DNA from: Leptidea sinapis
Taxonomy: Eukaryota > Arthropoda > Insecta > Lepidoptera > Pieridae
Length of the DNA: 64,000 nt
NCBI RefSeq assembly: GCF_905404315.1
Contig: NC_066273.1
Span: 2,294,001 to 2,358,000 of the forward strand
Direction: 5' to 3'
Under the pieces are notes generated by a model. It saw nothing but the letters and a program-made list of their open reading frames with translations. It was not told where the DNA came from and did not search any database. The translations under genes were made by a program, and so were the position numbers. Below are positions 34,201 to 38,460 of the stretch, piece after piece. The stretch's first letter is position 1. Each line of letters starts with the position of its first letter.

Positions 34201-36584
34201 TATTTGTATGTAGTTTAGTTTCCTTTTTCTTTTATAATGAATTAAGTATTACATCTAAAATTTAAATAATATTATGTATTCCGACGACCTTTTGTACACG
34301 GTAAAACTCAAACCAGTTTATGTATGTACAAGAATTTTGATATTTAATGTAGTAATTTGTTAATCATAATATATATAAATCTCGTGTCACAATGTTTGTC
34401 CTCAATGGACTCCTAAACTAATGAACGGATTTTAATGGTGATTACTTCATGGAGTGCAGTTTGGTCCAACTTGAGAGATAGGGTAGTTTTTATTTCGATT
34501 TGGGACCCATAAATATTTTTATTTTCAATATTTGTTTTGTATGGACATATTTTCTATGAGAGAATTTAGTGACGCACGGTTTGACAGTTCCGCTGTGAAA
34601 CAATTTCATTCTAACAACAGGGAGCATATTTACGAAATAATTTTTGATGTTTTGAAATATAAAACAGTTGTTTTTTTACTATGTACAGAACAACGTCTGT
34701 CGGGGCAGCTAGTAAGAACTATATAAATGTTTTTTATATAATAAAAAGTTAAAAACATTACATCCTATATATAACACACACAAACGACACACTTGCACAA
34801 GCACGCATTAGTACTTTGCTGTTTTATTTAATTTAGATATTTTTATTACATAAAATATGCTCATTTGCTGTTTGCTTGGTATTTGACTTTTATGGTCTTT
34901 AGAATGAATTATAGAAATTAGTATTCATTATAGATGGTAGTGGTTTGCAAGAAGTTAAATTCGGTGGGTGTATAAATATGATTTAATTAATAATATAAGT
35001 ATATCTTTAATGTATATAAATTACGTGTCACGTTGTTTGTCCGCGATGGACTCCTAAACTAAGGAACGGATTTTAATGGGGATTACTTCATGGAGTGCAG
35101 TTTTTTTTTATGGAATAGGAGGACAAACGAGCGTACGGGTCACCTGGTGTTAAGTGATCACCGCCGCCCACATTCTCTTGCAACACCAGAGCCGGCCTTT
35201 AAGGAAGGTGTACGCGCTTTTTTTGAAGGTACCCATGTCGTATCGTCCCGGAAACACCGCACAAGGAGCTCATTCCACAGCTTAGTAGTTTACTCCAACT
35301 TAGAGATAGGATAGTTTTTATTTCGATTTGGAAACGAACCCATAATTATTATTTTTTTCAATATTTGTTTTGTATGGACATATTTTCTGTGAGAGAATTT
35401 ATTGACGGTTTGACAGTTCTGCTGTGAAACAATTTCATTATAACAACAGGGAGCATTTTCTACGAAGTAATTCTTGATGCTTTGAAATATGATTGGCAAA
35501 TTCCTATAAAATAGTACTTTTTTTATCATCTACAGTACAACGTCTGTCGGGTCAGCAAGTATATATATACTTTATTAAGTATGCCTGCTTCAATATTTTT
35601 GATATAAAGTCCAAATAAGGCGCCGAGTCCTTATTTTTTTATTCGTCCGTGCTAATGAATTAAAAATCTCCTTTTTGGCCTTATTAAGTAATAAAATTTG
35701 GTCAGCAAATGCGATATCAATTATGTAGCTACACTTATTGTATATTTAAGTGCTGCATATGTAGGGTGATTCGTTGTTTCGGTAAAATTAGTTAAAAATA
35801 TACATACAAGAAAGTATTGACGCTTTTAAGACACTGTGTTTAATAATAGAGAGGGCTTGGATAAACAAAACGTTATAATATAGTGACCGCACAACGTAGG
35901 GACGGGGCGCCATCTTGATGACGTCTTATACATCAACAATCACTTATTGAAGGTACCGTCAAGTCCGCGTCGATAAGATCCCGTCCCTTTTGAATGACGC
36001 GGGCGGGTGTGGTATCAGTAAAGGTGTGAATTAAAAATTCCCTATGGTTCGAAATGTACTGGAATAAAAATATATTAACGTACTTTATACATGGCCCCCT
36101 GTCGTGTTTCATTGTGCACTTAGTTACCAGTTAGTTACGAGTGAAAGGCTCCTCTGCACAGGATGCTGGCTAGATTATGAGTACCACAACGGCGCCTATT
36201 TTCCTGCCGTGAAGCAGTAATGTGTAAAAATTGTGTTTCTATATGAAGGGAGCCGTAGCTAGTGACATTATTGGGCAAATCAGACTTAACATCTTATGTC
36301 TCAAGGTGACGAGCGCAATTGTAGTGCCCTTCGAAATACTTGGGTTTTTCGAGAATCCTGAGCGTCACTGCATTGTTATAGGCAAGGCGTATCAATTACC
36401 ATCAGCTGAACGTCCTGCTCGTCTCGTCCCTTATTATCATAAAAAAAAAGATAATTAATTTATTACAGATGCATCGGGCTCTGAGTGTGGCGGGAAGTCG
36501 CGGACGGGAGCGCCCCGCCAGCTGACTGATGATGGCTCCGACAGTGACGACGACTACCAGGACTCCAACCCGTGCCCCACCTAG
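4044..36584 (+). CDS. PCYT1A: Choline-phosphate cytidylyltransferase (CCT), seven exons, N-terminus missing
   Basis: This enzyme makes CDP-choline from CTP and phosphocholine, the rate-setting step of phosphatidylcholine synthesis. Exons 4044-4266, 15036-15133, 22871-23033, 29343-29512, 30808-31034, 33267-33331 and 36469-36584 join in phase to 353 residues plus stop; every junction is GT-AG. Visible residues 38-70 hold RKVRVYADGIYDMFHQGHAR with the CTP-binding HxGH motif at 52-55. RYVDEV, AHDDIP and the signature RTEGVSTSD (about 159-167) follow. Exon 5 encodes the amphipathic lipid-binding helix (KWEEKSRELIDAFLLLFGP), then an SP-rich tail (PPSPRASPSPS). The last exons end in an acidic C-terminus (DDGSDSDDDY). 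The human protein is 367 residues, so only the N-terminal exon(s) are lacking. CCT is regulated by helix insertion into membranes and by phosphorylation of the SP tail; both parts are present here. Introns reach 10.8 kb. The exons are markedly GC-richer than their introns. Confidence 0.95.
4436..4676 (+). repeat. SINE-like repeat, family C, diverged copy
   Basis: It shares the blocks 'aaaggcgcagctagtgaaat', 'ggggtaatgagacttaac', 'atcctaagcggcactgcatt' and a 3' end in T/A-rich sequence with the copies at 32833-33100 and 36200-36446. It has many substitutions, so it is old. The short open frame 4435-4668 is an artefact of this repeat. Confidence 0.65.
4733..4863. repeat. Foldback element or hairpin, about 55-bp arms
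   Basis: The left arm, about 4733-4790 (core 'atcctattggatccaatcaa', then 'ctggtttta'), is the near-perfect reverse complement of 4808-4863 ('taaaaccattcttgactgga', then 'tccaataggat'). The loop is about 18 bases. Both arms continue into a caaattgat/atcaatttg pair. It abuts a family-C repeat on the left. Confidence 0.7.
5203..5670 (-). mobile_element. LINE family A 3' ends, tandem and rearranged
   Basis: The block 5310-5590 is the minus-strand 3' end of LINE family A. Its complement encodes the C-terminus WNELPCAVFPGRYDMGTFKK followed by AYTFLKGRQRSCDSSGV. A shorter piece of the same 3' end lies just left (5203-5270), and a plus-oriented 3' tip (5600-5662, 'gtacgctcgtttgtcctcgc') lies just right. 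The region therefore holds pieces of at least three insertions. Another scrap, plus sense, is at 5705-5760. Confidence 0.7.
6178..6310 (-). mobile_element. Decayed LINE family A 3' end
   Basis: 'aatggaagaaagaggagacaa' followed by 'gaccgccgctgctactctg' and 'ccacaggaatcacagg' matches the minus-strand family-A 3' end block by block, with many substitutions. Confidence 0.5.
6960..7600. repeat. Possible MITE with internally repeated modules
   Basis: The module 'ctcagcataatttcagct' at about 7022 recurs as 'ctcagcataacttcagct' at about 7498. The module 'tcagctaagtttctcgtaag' at about 7096 recurs as 'caactaagttttacgtgagt' at about 7545. The outer ends ('gagatctataaggcg', 'acgatctatacta') share gatctata. 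Exact borders are not resolved. Confidence 0.35.
8245..8530 (+). mobile_element. LINE reverse-transcriptase relic (FADD box)
   Basis: The plus strand encodes KFGVPQGSRMGPLLFFIYL, then NDLTDVVDYYCVLFADDISI. These are RT motif B (PQGS) and the catalytic motif C (FADD). The reading is stopped a few dozen codons later and both flanks lack the rest of the RT domain. CR1/Jockey-group affinity is inferred from the motif spacing. Confidence 0.75.
8608..8676 (+). repeat. Family C repeat, 3' fragment
   Basis: 'gtgacaagcgcaactcattg', then 'ccgcttaaaatttttatg' and 'aagaatcctaagcgacactg', matches the middle of family C. It sits directly against the left edge of the family-B copy at 8691. Confidence 0.55.
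8691..9008 (+). repeat. Family B repeat, copy 2
   Basis: It starts 'ctagctgacctgacagacgt', contains 'acatcaaaggaaaaacaaaa' and ends 'gaacagcaattcatttatat' plus an ATATAG tail. An internal stretch present in copies 1, 3 and 5 is missing. Confidence 0.75.
9221..9867 (-). mobile_element. Tigger/pogo-like DNA transposon, non-autonomous, TA target site
   Basis: The ends are inverted: 'cagtaaaagctctttattcg' at 9221 and 'gaataaggagctgtacttta' running to ctg at 9867 (revcomp 'cagtaaagtacagctcctta'). Each end is flanked by TA (9219-9220, 9868-9869), the target site of Tc1/mariner/pogo elements. The interior on the minus strand (9736-9515) still encodes an acidic segment with IQELLESQDEYLTEIDLEE, resembling the C-terminal tail of Tigger-type transposases. 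The catalytic DDE part is gone. Smaller copies of the 'ccgcgaat' motif lie inside both ends. Confidence 0.75.
10218..10622 (+). mobile_element. LINE family A 3' end
   Basis: The plus strand encodes VASLCVFYRVYHGECSEELL, NIIPAAEFHLRTTRHKLGYH and, after a frame change, LWNELPCAVFPGQYDMGTFKK. It ends 'gtacgctcgtttgtcctcct' plus 'attccataaaaaa'. Two overlapping frames share the reading, so there is at least one frameshift. This is the C-terminal tail and 3' UTR only. Confidence 0.8.
11500..11665 (+). mobile_element. Very old LINE reverse-transcriptase relic
   Basis: 'ggtaccccccaaggctcatttt' reads GTPQGSFF (RT motif B). It is followed at normal spacing by TNDLTEFC and ADIYT in shifted frames. The motif order fits an RT palm, but decay is heavy. 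Confidence 0.4.
12535..12660 (-). mobile_element. 3' end of the AT-rich CR1-like LINE
   Basis: This is the reverse complement of the 3' UTR of the element at 39830-43715. 'atcaaatcaaaggcaaaata', 'gggtagacaatatgtgacgt' and 'aatggcacagcaatgtt' match 'tgctgtgccc', 'cgtcacatattgtctaccc' and the TTTGATTT tail there. The 5' part is absent, as usual for LINE insertions. Confidence 0.75.
14140..14590 (+). mobile_element. LINE family-A-related C-terminal relic
   Basis: Broken frames read LQLHMQYNFHLWAEDPPCDR then IQQRVAQF, matching HMEYCCHLWSGAPQYQLDPF and RVQRRAARI of the copy at 38638. Further on come 'cgcccgacctctttgtggaatc' (WNQLP region) and 'aaggctggcagcgtatttctt'. Multiple stops. Confidence 0.6.
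15036..15133 (+). CDS. PCYT1A: CCT coding exon (RYVDE exon)
   Basis: This 98-bp exon encodes VCSDKLTHSRKGRTVMTEDE and RYEAVRHCRYVDE. The acceptor is 'cattgttacag' at 15025-15035 and the donor gtaagt at 15134. Its phases fit the exons on both sides, and it fills the gap between YLIVG and VLRGAPW exactly as in animal CCTs. Confidence 0.93.
15222..15395 (-). repeat. Family C repeat, reverse copy
   Basis: 'gacgacacgagcaggacgtt', 'cagctgatggtcattgatac' and 'cttcagaccgaaacacaata' are the reverse complement of the family-C blocks seen at 36200-36446. The middle is shortened. Confidence 0.7.
17335..17535 (+). mobile_element. Decayed LINE 3' end
   Basis: It reads FLARTATMLNHLLPAIFDTH then RILKFRAYPL, and later LGGCGMTVFNCH. 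This is the end of a Jockey-like ORF2 plus the start of its 3' UTR, resembling the copy at 29735. No 5' part. Confidence 0.55.
18335..18545 (-). mobile_element. R1/I-group LINE C-terminal relic
   Basis: The minus strand reads NLQFCLEAGETPLHLI and then KKILRFVKAAGLDDE. This is the cysteine/histidine knuckle and following tail that end ORF2 of RNase-H-type LINEs. A stop falls inside the knuckle. Confidence 0.5.
18780..19330. repeat. Unclassified interspersed repeat (probable)
   Basis: The stretch contains 'ggctcgaccgatttcgtcgc', 'tcggttgattcgttcgtgag' and the near-palindromic 'gagcacgagcagctc' with 'gagctcgaagagctc'. The first two have the style of host-genome repeats, but no second copy is in this window, so the call rests on style alone. 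Confidence 0.3.
20314..20385 (-). mobile_element. LINE family A 3' tip
   Basis: 'tttttttttatagaaaagta' followed by 'ggacaaacgagcgtacaggtcacc' is the minus-strand extreme 3' end, with the poly(A) tail seen as poly(T) on the left. Confidence 0.65.
20850..21077. mobile_element. hAT-like MITE with exact 8-bp duplication (copy 1)
   Basis: This 228-bp element has the ends 'cataggttctcaac' and 'gttgagaaactatg', inverted to each other in the GGTTCTCAAC style of hAT elements. It is flanked on both sides by the exact 8-bp target duplication ctccagaa (20842-20849 and 21078-21085). Inside are 'gggcgataacgccc' and a long A-rich run. A second copy in opposite orientation is at 27031-27230. Confidence 0.9.
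21330..21625 (+). repeat. tRNA-derived SINE-like repeat, copy 1
   Basis: 'caaatattggggttgagcag', 'tagatgaagccataacctag' and then a tRNA-like head occur in the same order as in the copy at 26947. The head has an A-box-like 'ttggctcagttgg' (21536-21548) with a pairing D-stem gctc/gagc, a B-box-like 'ggttctagtct' about 40 bases on, and an acceptor-like end 'agttcat'. It carries several mismatches from a working tRNA. It preserves the empty site of the hAT-like element found in the second copy. Confidence 0.6.
22045..22175 (-). repeat. Family C repeat, reverse copy, truncated
   Basis: 'aagcggcactacgattgcgc', 'tcaccttgagacataagatg' and 'cttcagaccgaaacacaata' are the reverse complement of family C. 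Confidence 0.7.
22395..22510. repeat. Repeat shared with 24585-24770 (family E)
   Basis: 'tacgcctctagacgaggcat' and 'ataattatggatttccgaa' recur in altered form as 'gatgcctcgtgtagaggcga' and 'ataattatggatttccgcaa' at 24630-24745, in partly rearranged order. No borders or target duplications could be read. Confidence 0.35.
22871..23033 (+). CDS. PCYT1A: CCT coding exon (AHDDIP exon)
   Basis: The exon encodes VLRGAPWEYDDEFLETNKID, FLAHDDIPFTTEDCEDTYA and KAKDMFVATERTE. The acceptor is 'atattttcag' ending at 22870 and the donor gtaagt at 23034, one base into the Gly of RTEG. Confidence 0.94.
23170..23418 (+). repeat. Repeat G, copy 1
   Basis: It is collinear with 50766-51063 over its whole length. 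Shared blocks include 'gacactttcctacatagaat', 'atataaatctatgcctactg', 'tgctgatagaatccaagttt' and 'aataatactattcaaaacta'. This copy lacks a stretch of about 30 bp present in the other, between 'taagatgcc' and 'atgtctatttatcc'. No terminal inverted repeat or coding potential is seen. Confidence 0.75.
23561..23876. mobile_element. MITE with TAA target duplication (PIF/Harbinger-like), copy 1
   Basis: The left end 'cggccgtttccagtatactatct' is inverted at the right end (revcomp 'cgactgttcccaacattcag'). TAA precedes the element at 23558-23560 and follows at 23877-23879. A 3-bp TAA/TTA duplication is the habit of PIF/Harbinger elements. The interior is non-coding. Confidence 0.6.
23910..24312 (+). 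repeat. Family B repeat, copy 3 (long form)
   Basis: It starts 'ctagttgacctgaaagactt', has 'tttcacagcagaactgtcaa', 'ggggacacatcaaaggaaaa' and 'gccaaatcggtccagccgtt', and ends 'acagcaattcattttcatat' plus ATATAGAT. An open frame of about 110 codons crosses it by chance; similar frames occur in the other copies. Confidence 0.8.
24585..24770. repeat. Family E repeat, second copy
   Basis: It contains 'ccaacgagactgatctcgtg', 'gcgagacaacatgtcctgag', 'gatgcctcgtgtagaggcga' and 'aagtaacgcctacttcaata'. It shares blocks with 22395-22510. Confidence 0.4.
25189..25414. mobile_element. MITE with TAA target duplication, copy 2
   Basis: This 226-bp element has a left end 'cggccgttttcaataacgta' matching the inverted right end 'cagtcgttttcaataaccta'. 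TAA flanks it at 25186-25188 and 25415-25417. It is the best-preserved of three related copies (also 23561 and 29118). Confidence 0.7.
25901..26263 (+). repeat. Family B repeat, copy 4
   Basis: It starts 'ctagctgacccgacagacgt', contains 'gccaaatcggtccagccgtt' and 'gcgagactaacgaacataaa', and ends in TATATATATAGA. A stretch in the middle is shorter than in copy 3. Confidence 0.8.
26650..26945. repeat. Head-to-head pair of tRNA-derived SINE-like copies
   Basis: The right part, plus strand, has an A-box-like 'tagctcactgg' (26814-26824), a B box 'ggttcgagtcc' and a T-arm that pairs. Flanking gaacggt/atggttc can form a seven-base acceptor stem with one mismatch. Its tail, about 26864-26939, is the near-exact reverse complement of 26666-26741, which is the tail of a second, truncated minus-strand copy (with 'gactcgggatgagagtcgaa' where its B box would be). 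The whole folds as a roughly 75-bp inverted repeat around the tRNA-like head. A functional tRNA is unlikely: no clean anticodon arm is seen. Confidence 0.6.
26947..27370 (+). repeat. tRNA-derived SINE-like repeat, copy interrupted by a MITE
   Basis: The flanking halves 'atattggggttgagcaggtt'...'aagtagatcctgtagat' and 'gaagccacaaccttagagtt'...'ttcgagtcccgcttcgttcg' join to the order seen at 21390-21600. The interruption is the hAT-like MITE 27031-27230. The A-box part of the tRNA-like head is deleted, leaving only the B-box end. Confidence 0.6.
27031..27230. mobile_element. hAT-like MITE with exact 8-bp duplication (copy 2)
   Basis: This 200-bp element runs from 'catagtttctcaacc' to 'gttgagaacctata'. 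It is the reverse-orientation sister of 20850-21077. The exact target duplication ctgtagat lies at 27023-27030 and 27231-27238. The uninterrupted target is visible in the related repeat near 21471 ('gatcatgtagatgaagcc'), which confirms the insertion boundaries. Confidence 0.92.
27675..28050. mobile_element. MITE with 33-bp terminal inverted repeats
   Basis: The left end 'cacggacgagtaaaaaaaga' plus 'aggactccgcg' is inverted at 28015-28048 ('cggagtccttatttttttta' plus 'ctagtccgtg'). The left flank aagtcatt (27667-27674) resembles the right flank atgtcatt (28049-28056), an imperfect 8-bp duplication, so a hAT-like origin is possible. A lone terminal piece of the same family ('ccgagtccttatttttttat', 'tcgtccgtg') lies at 35622-35652. 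Confidence 0.65.
28530..28715 (+). mobile_element. LINE 3' UTR fragment (GCGCAAAA-AGAAAG type)
   Basis: 'gagcgcaaaaaaagaatgct', 'tcttctctctcagagcgcca' and 'aaataaatgcctttaatgcc' form the well-conserved 3' UTR of a lepidopteran CR1-type LINE. A second, shorter copy is at 33645-33790. Confidence 0.6.
29118..29280. mobile_element. MITE with TAA target duplication, copy 3 (shortened)
   Basis: It starts 'cttttcaataacctacctat' after TAA (29115-29117) and ends 'gaatgtgcccgt' before TAA (29281-29283). The interior blocks 'aatctatccttttacgctta' and 'ggacataactatggatagat' match the copy at 25189 in inverted order. Confidence 0.45.
29343..29512 (+). CDS. PCYT1A: CCT coding exon (STSD signature and start of the lipid-binding helix)
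   Basis: The acceptor is 'tttactccag' ending at 29342 and the donor gtaata at 29513. The exon encodes VSTSDIVARIVRDYDIYVRR, NLARGYSAKELNVSFLNEKK and FRLQNKMDQLKDKGKK. The first codon is split (g|gt, Gly). Confidence 0.94.
29513..30807 (+). other. PCYT1A: CCT intron, 1.3 kb
   Basis: It contains the LINE 3' end 29735-30095. The remaining 30100-30807 is plain intron sequence with no supported feature. Confidence 0.7.
29735..30095 (+). mobile_element. LINE 3' end, sister subfamily of family A
   Basis: An intact open reading encodes GECSEELFGLIPAAEFHPRT, YHPHHVDVWHSTTARFVRNF and LWNQLPAAVFPNRYDLGTFKK up to RQRIS and stop near 30000. The 3' UTR ends in poly(A) at about 30087-30098. Residues differ consistently from the other copies (NQLPAAVF against NELPCAVF), so it is a separate, fairly young subfamily. 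Confidence 0.8.
30808..31034 (+). CDS. PCYT1A: CCT coding exon (amphipathic helix and SP-rich tail)
   Basis: The exon encodes VMTNIGEKRVDILSKWEEKS, RELIDAFLLLFGPDGRLSNI and QALSQPPSPRASPSPSENG. The acceptor is 'gttgcag' ending at 30807 and the donor gtttgt at 31035, two bases into an Arg codon. It is very GC-rich (long runs of C and G in third positions), unlike the flanking introns. Confidence 0.94.
31140..32080 (+). mobile_element. LINE reverse-transcriptase relic
   Basis: In order, in broken frames, it reads KVIPLLKSGSYFDPANFRPI, CDLSKAFDCIHHETLLLKLK (motif A), GVPQGSILGPFLLLIYINNL (motif B), IVFFADDTSLIFKVK (motif C, FADD) and NNALSKIVCWFETNNLPLN. It then ends near YRHSIMTYG at the edge of a foldback element. 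There are several stops and frameshifts. The motif A-B-C order covers most of an RT palm. R1/Jockey-group placement is inference. Confidence 0.85.
32081..32622. mobile_element. Foldback MITE with about 190-200-bp inverted arms
   Basis: The left arm 32081-32280 ('actccgtagcataagataat' ... 'ttgaagtcggtgccaagcc') and right arm 32434-32622 ('ggcttggcaacgacttgaat' ... 'attatcttatgctacggagt') are reverse complements with few differences; the left arm has short extra stretches. The 153-bp spacer is unique. The element cuts off the LINE relic to its left. No clean target duplication was found. Confidence 0.85.
32655..33235 (-). mobile_element. LINE family A 3' end, split by a family C repeat
   Basis: Left half 32655-32830 ('tatggaataggaggacaaac' to 'cattccacaactttgtagt') and right half 33103-33235 ('ccttgtaaaccgcactgtgg' to 'ggtggaattcgctggcagg') are consecutive parts of the same minus-strand family-A end. 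The break falls where the uninterrupted copy at 5500-5540 reads 'ctttgtagtacgtggaag'. About a dozen bases of target are lost. Confidence 0.75.
32833..33100 (+). repeat. Family C repeat nested in a LINE end
   Basis: It contains 'gtgaagcagtaatgtgtaag', 'gtgtttcggtctgaaaggcg', 'gcggcactacattgtaatgg', 'ctgaacgccctgctcgtctc' and an A-rich 3' end. It is one of the two best copies in the window. The A-rich end suggests retrotransposition. I could not find RNA polymerase III boxes. Confidence 0.75.
33267..33331 (+). CDS. PCYT1A: CCT coding exon (65 bp)
   Basis: The exon encodes GSVSPPPKSRRCELLWDEDA with a split Arg before it and a split Asp after it. The acceptor is 'attgttaacag' ending at 33266 and the donor gtaact at 33332. 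It is a candidate alternative exon: its length is not a multiple of three (65), so skipping it would shift the frame of the last exon. Confidence 0.85.
33645..33790 (+). mobile_element. LINE 3' UTR fragment, second copy
   Basis: 'gagcgcaaaaaagaaagttg', 'ccttctctctcagagcgcca' and 'aggaataaattttgagaaat' match 28530-28715 with a deletion in the middle. Confidence 0.55.
34369..34714 (-). repeat. Family B repeat, reverse copy
   Basis: It ends 'acaacgtctgtcggggcagc' plus tagt, the reverse of the family-B start. It carries 'gaacggattttaatggtgat' and 'cttcatggagtgcagtttgg', a 3' half unlike the plus-strand copies, so it is a subfamily. It provides the empty-site sequence for the LINE insertion in the neighbouring copy. 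Confidence 0.75.
35010..35560 (-). repeat. Family B repeat, reverse copy split by a LINE end
   Basis: It is collinear with 34369-34714 on both sides of an insert at 35101-35290. 'cttcatggagtgcagttt' is before the insert; 'tactccaacttagagatagg' is after it. Confidence 0.8.
35101..35290 (-). mobile_element. LINE family A 3' end nested in a family B repeat
   Basis: A poly(T) run (the element's tail) is followed by 'atggaataggaggacaaacg' and runs to 'aaggagctcattccacagct'. It is a short 5'-truncated LINE insertion. A short agttt at both junctions fits a small target duplication. It has an internal 17-bp loss relative to the 5310 copy, at 'aacaccagagccggcc'. Confidence 0.8.
36200..36446 (+). repeat. 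Family C repeat next to the last CCT acceptor
   Basis: It runs from 'ttcctgccgtgaagcagtaa' to 'cctgctcgtctcgtccctta' plus an A tail. Its end lies about 22 bp upstream of the AG (36467-36468) of the terminal CCT exon, so the branch point and pyrimidine tract of that intron probably lie inside repeat-derived sequence. Confidence 0.8.
36469..36584 (+). CDS. PCYT1A: CCT terminal coding exon
   Basis: The exon encodes ASGSECGGKSRTGAPRQLTD, DGSDSDDDYQDSNPCPT and stop TAG at 36582-36584. The acceptor is 'atttattacag'. The acidic SD-rich end matches the C-termini of animal CCTs. Confidence 0.9.
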
Positions 36585-37480
36585 GAGTTACTCACACTCT
36601 CTATCAACGAGACCGTCTGATACCACTCAACAAGATATACATAACGTACTACAAACCTTTTTGGATAAAGTTTGCCACGGGCTCTTTGGAAATGTCAATG
36701 ACATTAAAAAAAAATGTGAAGAAATACACACACTTGTGTACGGAATGGCATGCATGAGACAGGAACTCTTTCAAGCATTTAAAATGCCTGTATTGTTCAT
36801 AATTAATGTAGCCATCATCTACTCGTGTGTAGATCTAATAGTTAAACATAGATATGTAATATTATCAGTGGCAAAGTTAATATTATGGTGTGATAACAAT
36901 TATATGAGACACAGAGCAATGTACTACTAGAGAGTATTATGTGTTATTGACGTAAATTAAATGAAATTAATGTATATATATTGTCAAGATACACCAGTGA
37001 AGTGTTTCGTGGATTGCTCGCTACATCTTGTGAATATAGATGATATATTATTTCATTCTCGAGTCTCTTATTTACATTATTGGCCTGAATGTTAAATATT
37101 AATTTATTTTTTGTTTACAAGAAAAATTGGTTAAAACGTATTGTATACAACACACAATACTTAATGTATGGCATAGTATTTTTATACAATGTATGTACAC
37201 GTTTTGTGGGACGACACCATTTTAAATGTCGTGAGCATTTGATAGAGTTGTAAAGTTAAATTAAATCATGTATTTTATGTTTGCTGATTGCATAGAGGTG
37301 TGAATGTATTTAATCCTATTAGTTTTATTCTTTATTATTATTTATATTAGTTTAAATTATCTCATTAGAAAGATGGAGTCTTATGTTAGCTTTTTAGCAT
37401 CAACTTGTCTATTCTAGGTGCAGAGTATAATTTATTGTATTACTCTATGGACTTTTGAATAAAAGGTGCTTATTATAATA
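36585..37480 (+). other. PCYT1A: CCT 3' UTR (probable)
   Basis: It is repeat-free sequence after the stop codon. An AATAAA at 37458-37463, followed by a T-rich stretch ('aataatgtttttattg'), is the likeliest poly(A) signal. An open frame at 36529-36930 overlaps the exon in another frame and shows no family match; I regard it as chance. Confidence 0.6.
37458..37463 (+). promoter_or_regulatory. PCYT1A: Putative poly(A) signal of CCT
   Basis: AATAAA lies about 0.9 kb after the stop codon, directly before the transposon-rich spacer begins. Confidence 0.5.
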
Positions 37481-37499
37481 ATGTTTTTATTGAATATTG

Positions 37500-38010
37500 G
37501 GTTCTTCATACATACTAGAAACTTAGACAATTGATTTGTGATGGCGTCTATACGGCGGGTTGGCGATCGACCGCGTGTCCTCTTGCTTTCCACCTGGCCC
37601 TGCTACCAGTCTCTTCATCGAGTTCTCATTTCTAGACACGTGACCAAAGAACTTCAGTAGTCTTAGTTGCACAATTGAGGATAATCTGTCTTTAACACGA
37701 AGCTCTTTGAGCATGGATACATTGGTGCGAGAAGCGGTCCACGGGATCTTTAGGAGGCTTCTCCAGCCCCATATCTCTAATGCATCGATTTTACGGCGAT
37801 CCGACAGTCTCAGAGACCAAGTTTCGGCTCCATAGAGAAAGATTGTAAACAAGACATTTCATCAATCTGACTTTAGTATTCTTGGTAATCCTTCTCTCCT
37901 CTCCAAATTTTTCCCAGTCGTTCCACTGCAGACCTGGTGATGACGCACCGTCGTCTGATCTCGTCGCCACATCCTCCAGTACTTGATATAGTAGAACCAA
38001 GTTAAATATA
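37500..38010 (-). mobile_element. RTE-type LINE reverse-transcriptase C-terminal relic
   Basis: The minus strand reads KNTKVRLMKCLVYN, then YGAETWSLRLSDRRKIDALE, IWGWRSLLKIPWTASRTN and RLLKFFGHVSRNENSMKRLV. YGAETW and GHV-R are hallmark blocks at the end of RTE-clade reverse transcriptases. The reading is split by a frameshift near 37855 and lacks the palm domain. Confidence 0.85.
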
Positions 38011-38460
38011 GTTCTGTACCACTACAAGATCGGAATTGTAGGGTAACAAATGTTTGCTGACTGTACTACGAGTTGGTGAATAGTAGGCTCATGTAATACT
38101 AACACAACAGTCGGTTAATGTATGTATTATTATTATATATGCCATGTACTGACTGAGCGAGTAGCCGCGAGAGGCCGCCTCACTGCTGAACTCGAATGCC
38201 GAGCCACGGACAGGTTGAGCCAGCATCGAGCTCTCAAATTAAGGGTGTTGTATCTGCCAAAGGCCTTGAGTTACTGGGCGGAGCGAGAGGTTGTCATCGT
38301 CCCGTCCGGGCTGCTGTTGTCGAACTATCGATAGTTTGGTTATCGATAGATGGCTTATTATAAGCCGGAAATCATCTATAATATCGATAGGGCTATCTAT
38401 ATTACATTGAATATTGAGGTTCAATTATAGTATAGTACTGCTGTGTAGTACACTATGTAT

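Larger units (their letters stand above)
33332..36468 (+). other. PCYT1A: CCT last intron, 3.1 kb
   Basis: It contains the LINE 3' UTR scrap at 33645-33790, two family-B copies in reverse orientation, the MITE end at 35622-35652 and a family-C repeat ending about 20 bp before the acceptor. The stretches 33800-34360 and 35660-36195 show no supported feature. Confidence 0.7.

Noticed and set aside
36529..36930. 133-codon open frame starting inside the last CCT exon
   Set aside because: It is out of frame with the CCT coding sequence. The part after the exon lies in the 3' UTR and shows no conserved motif.
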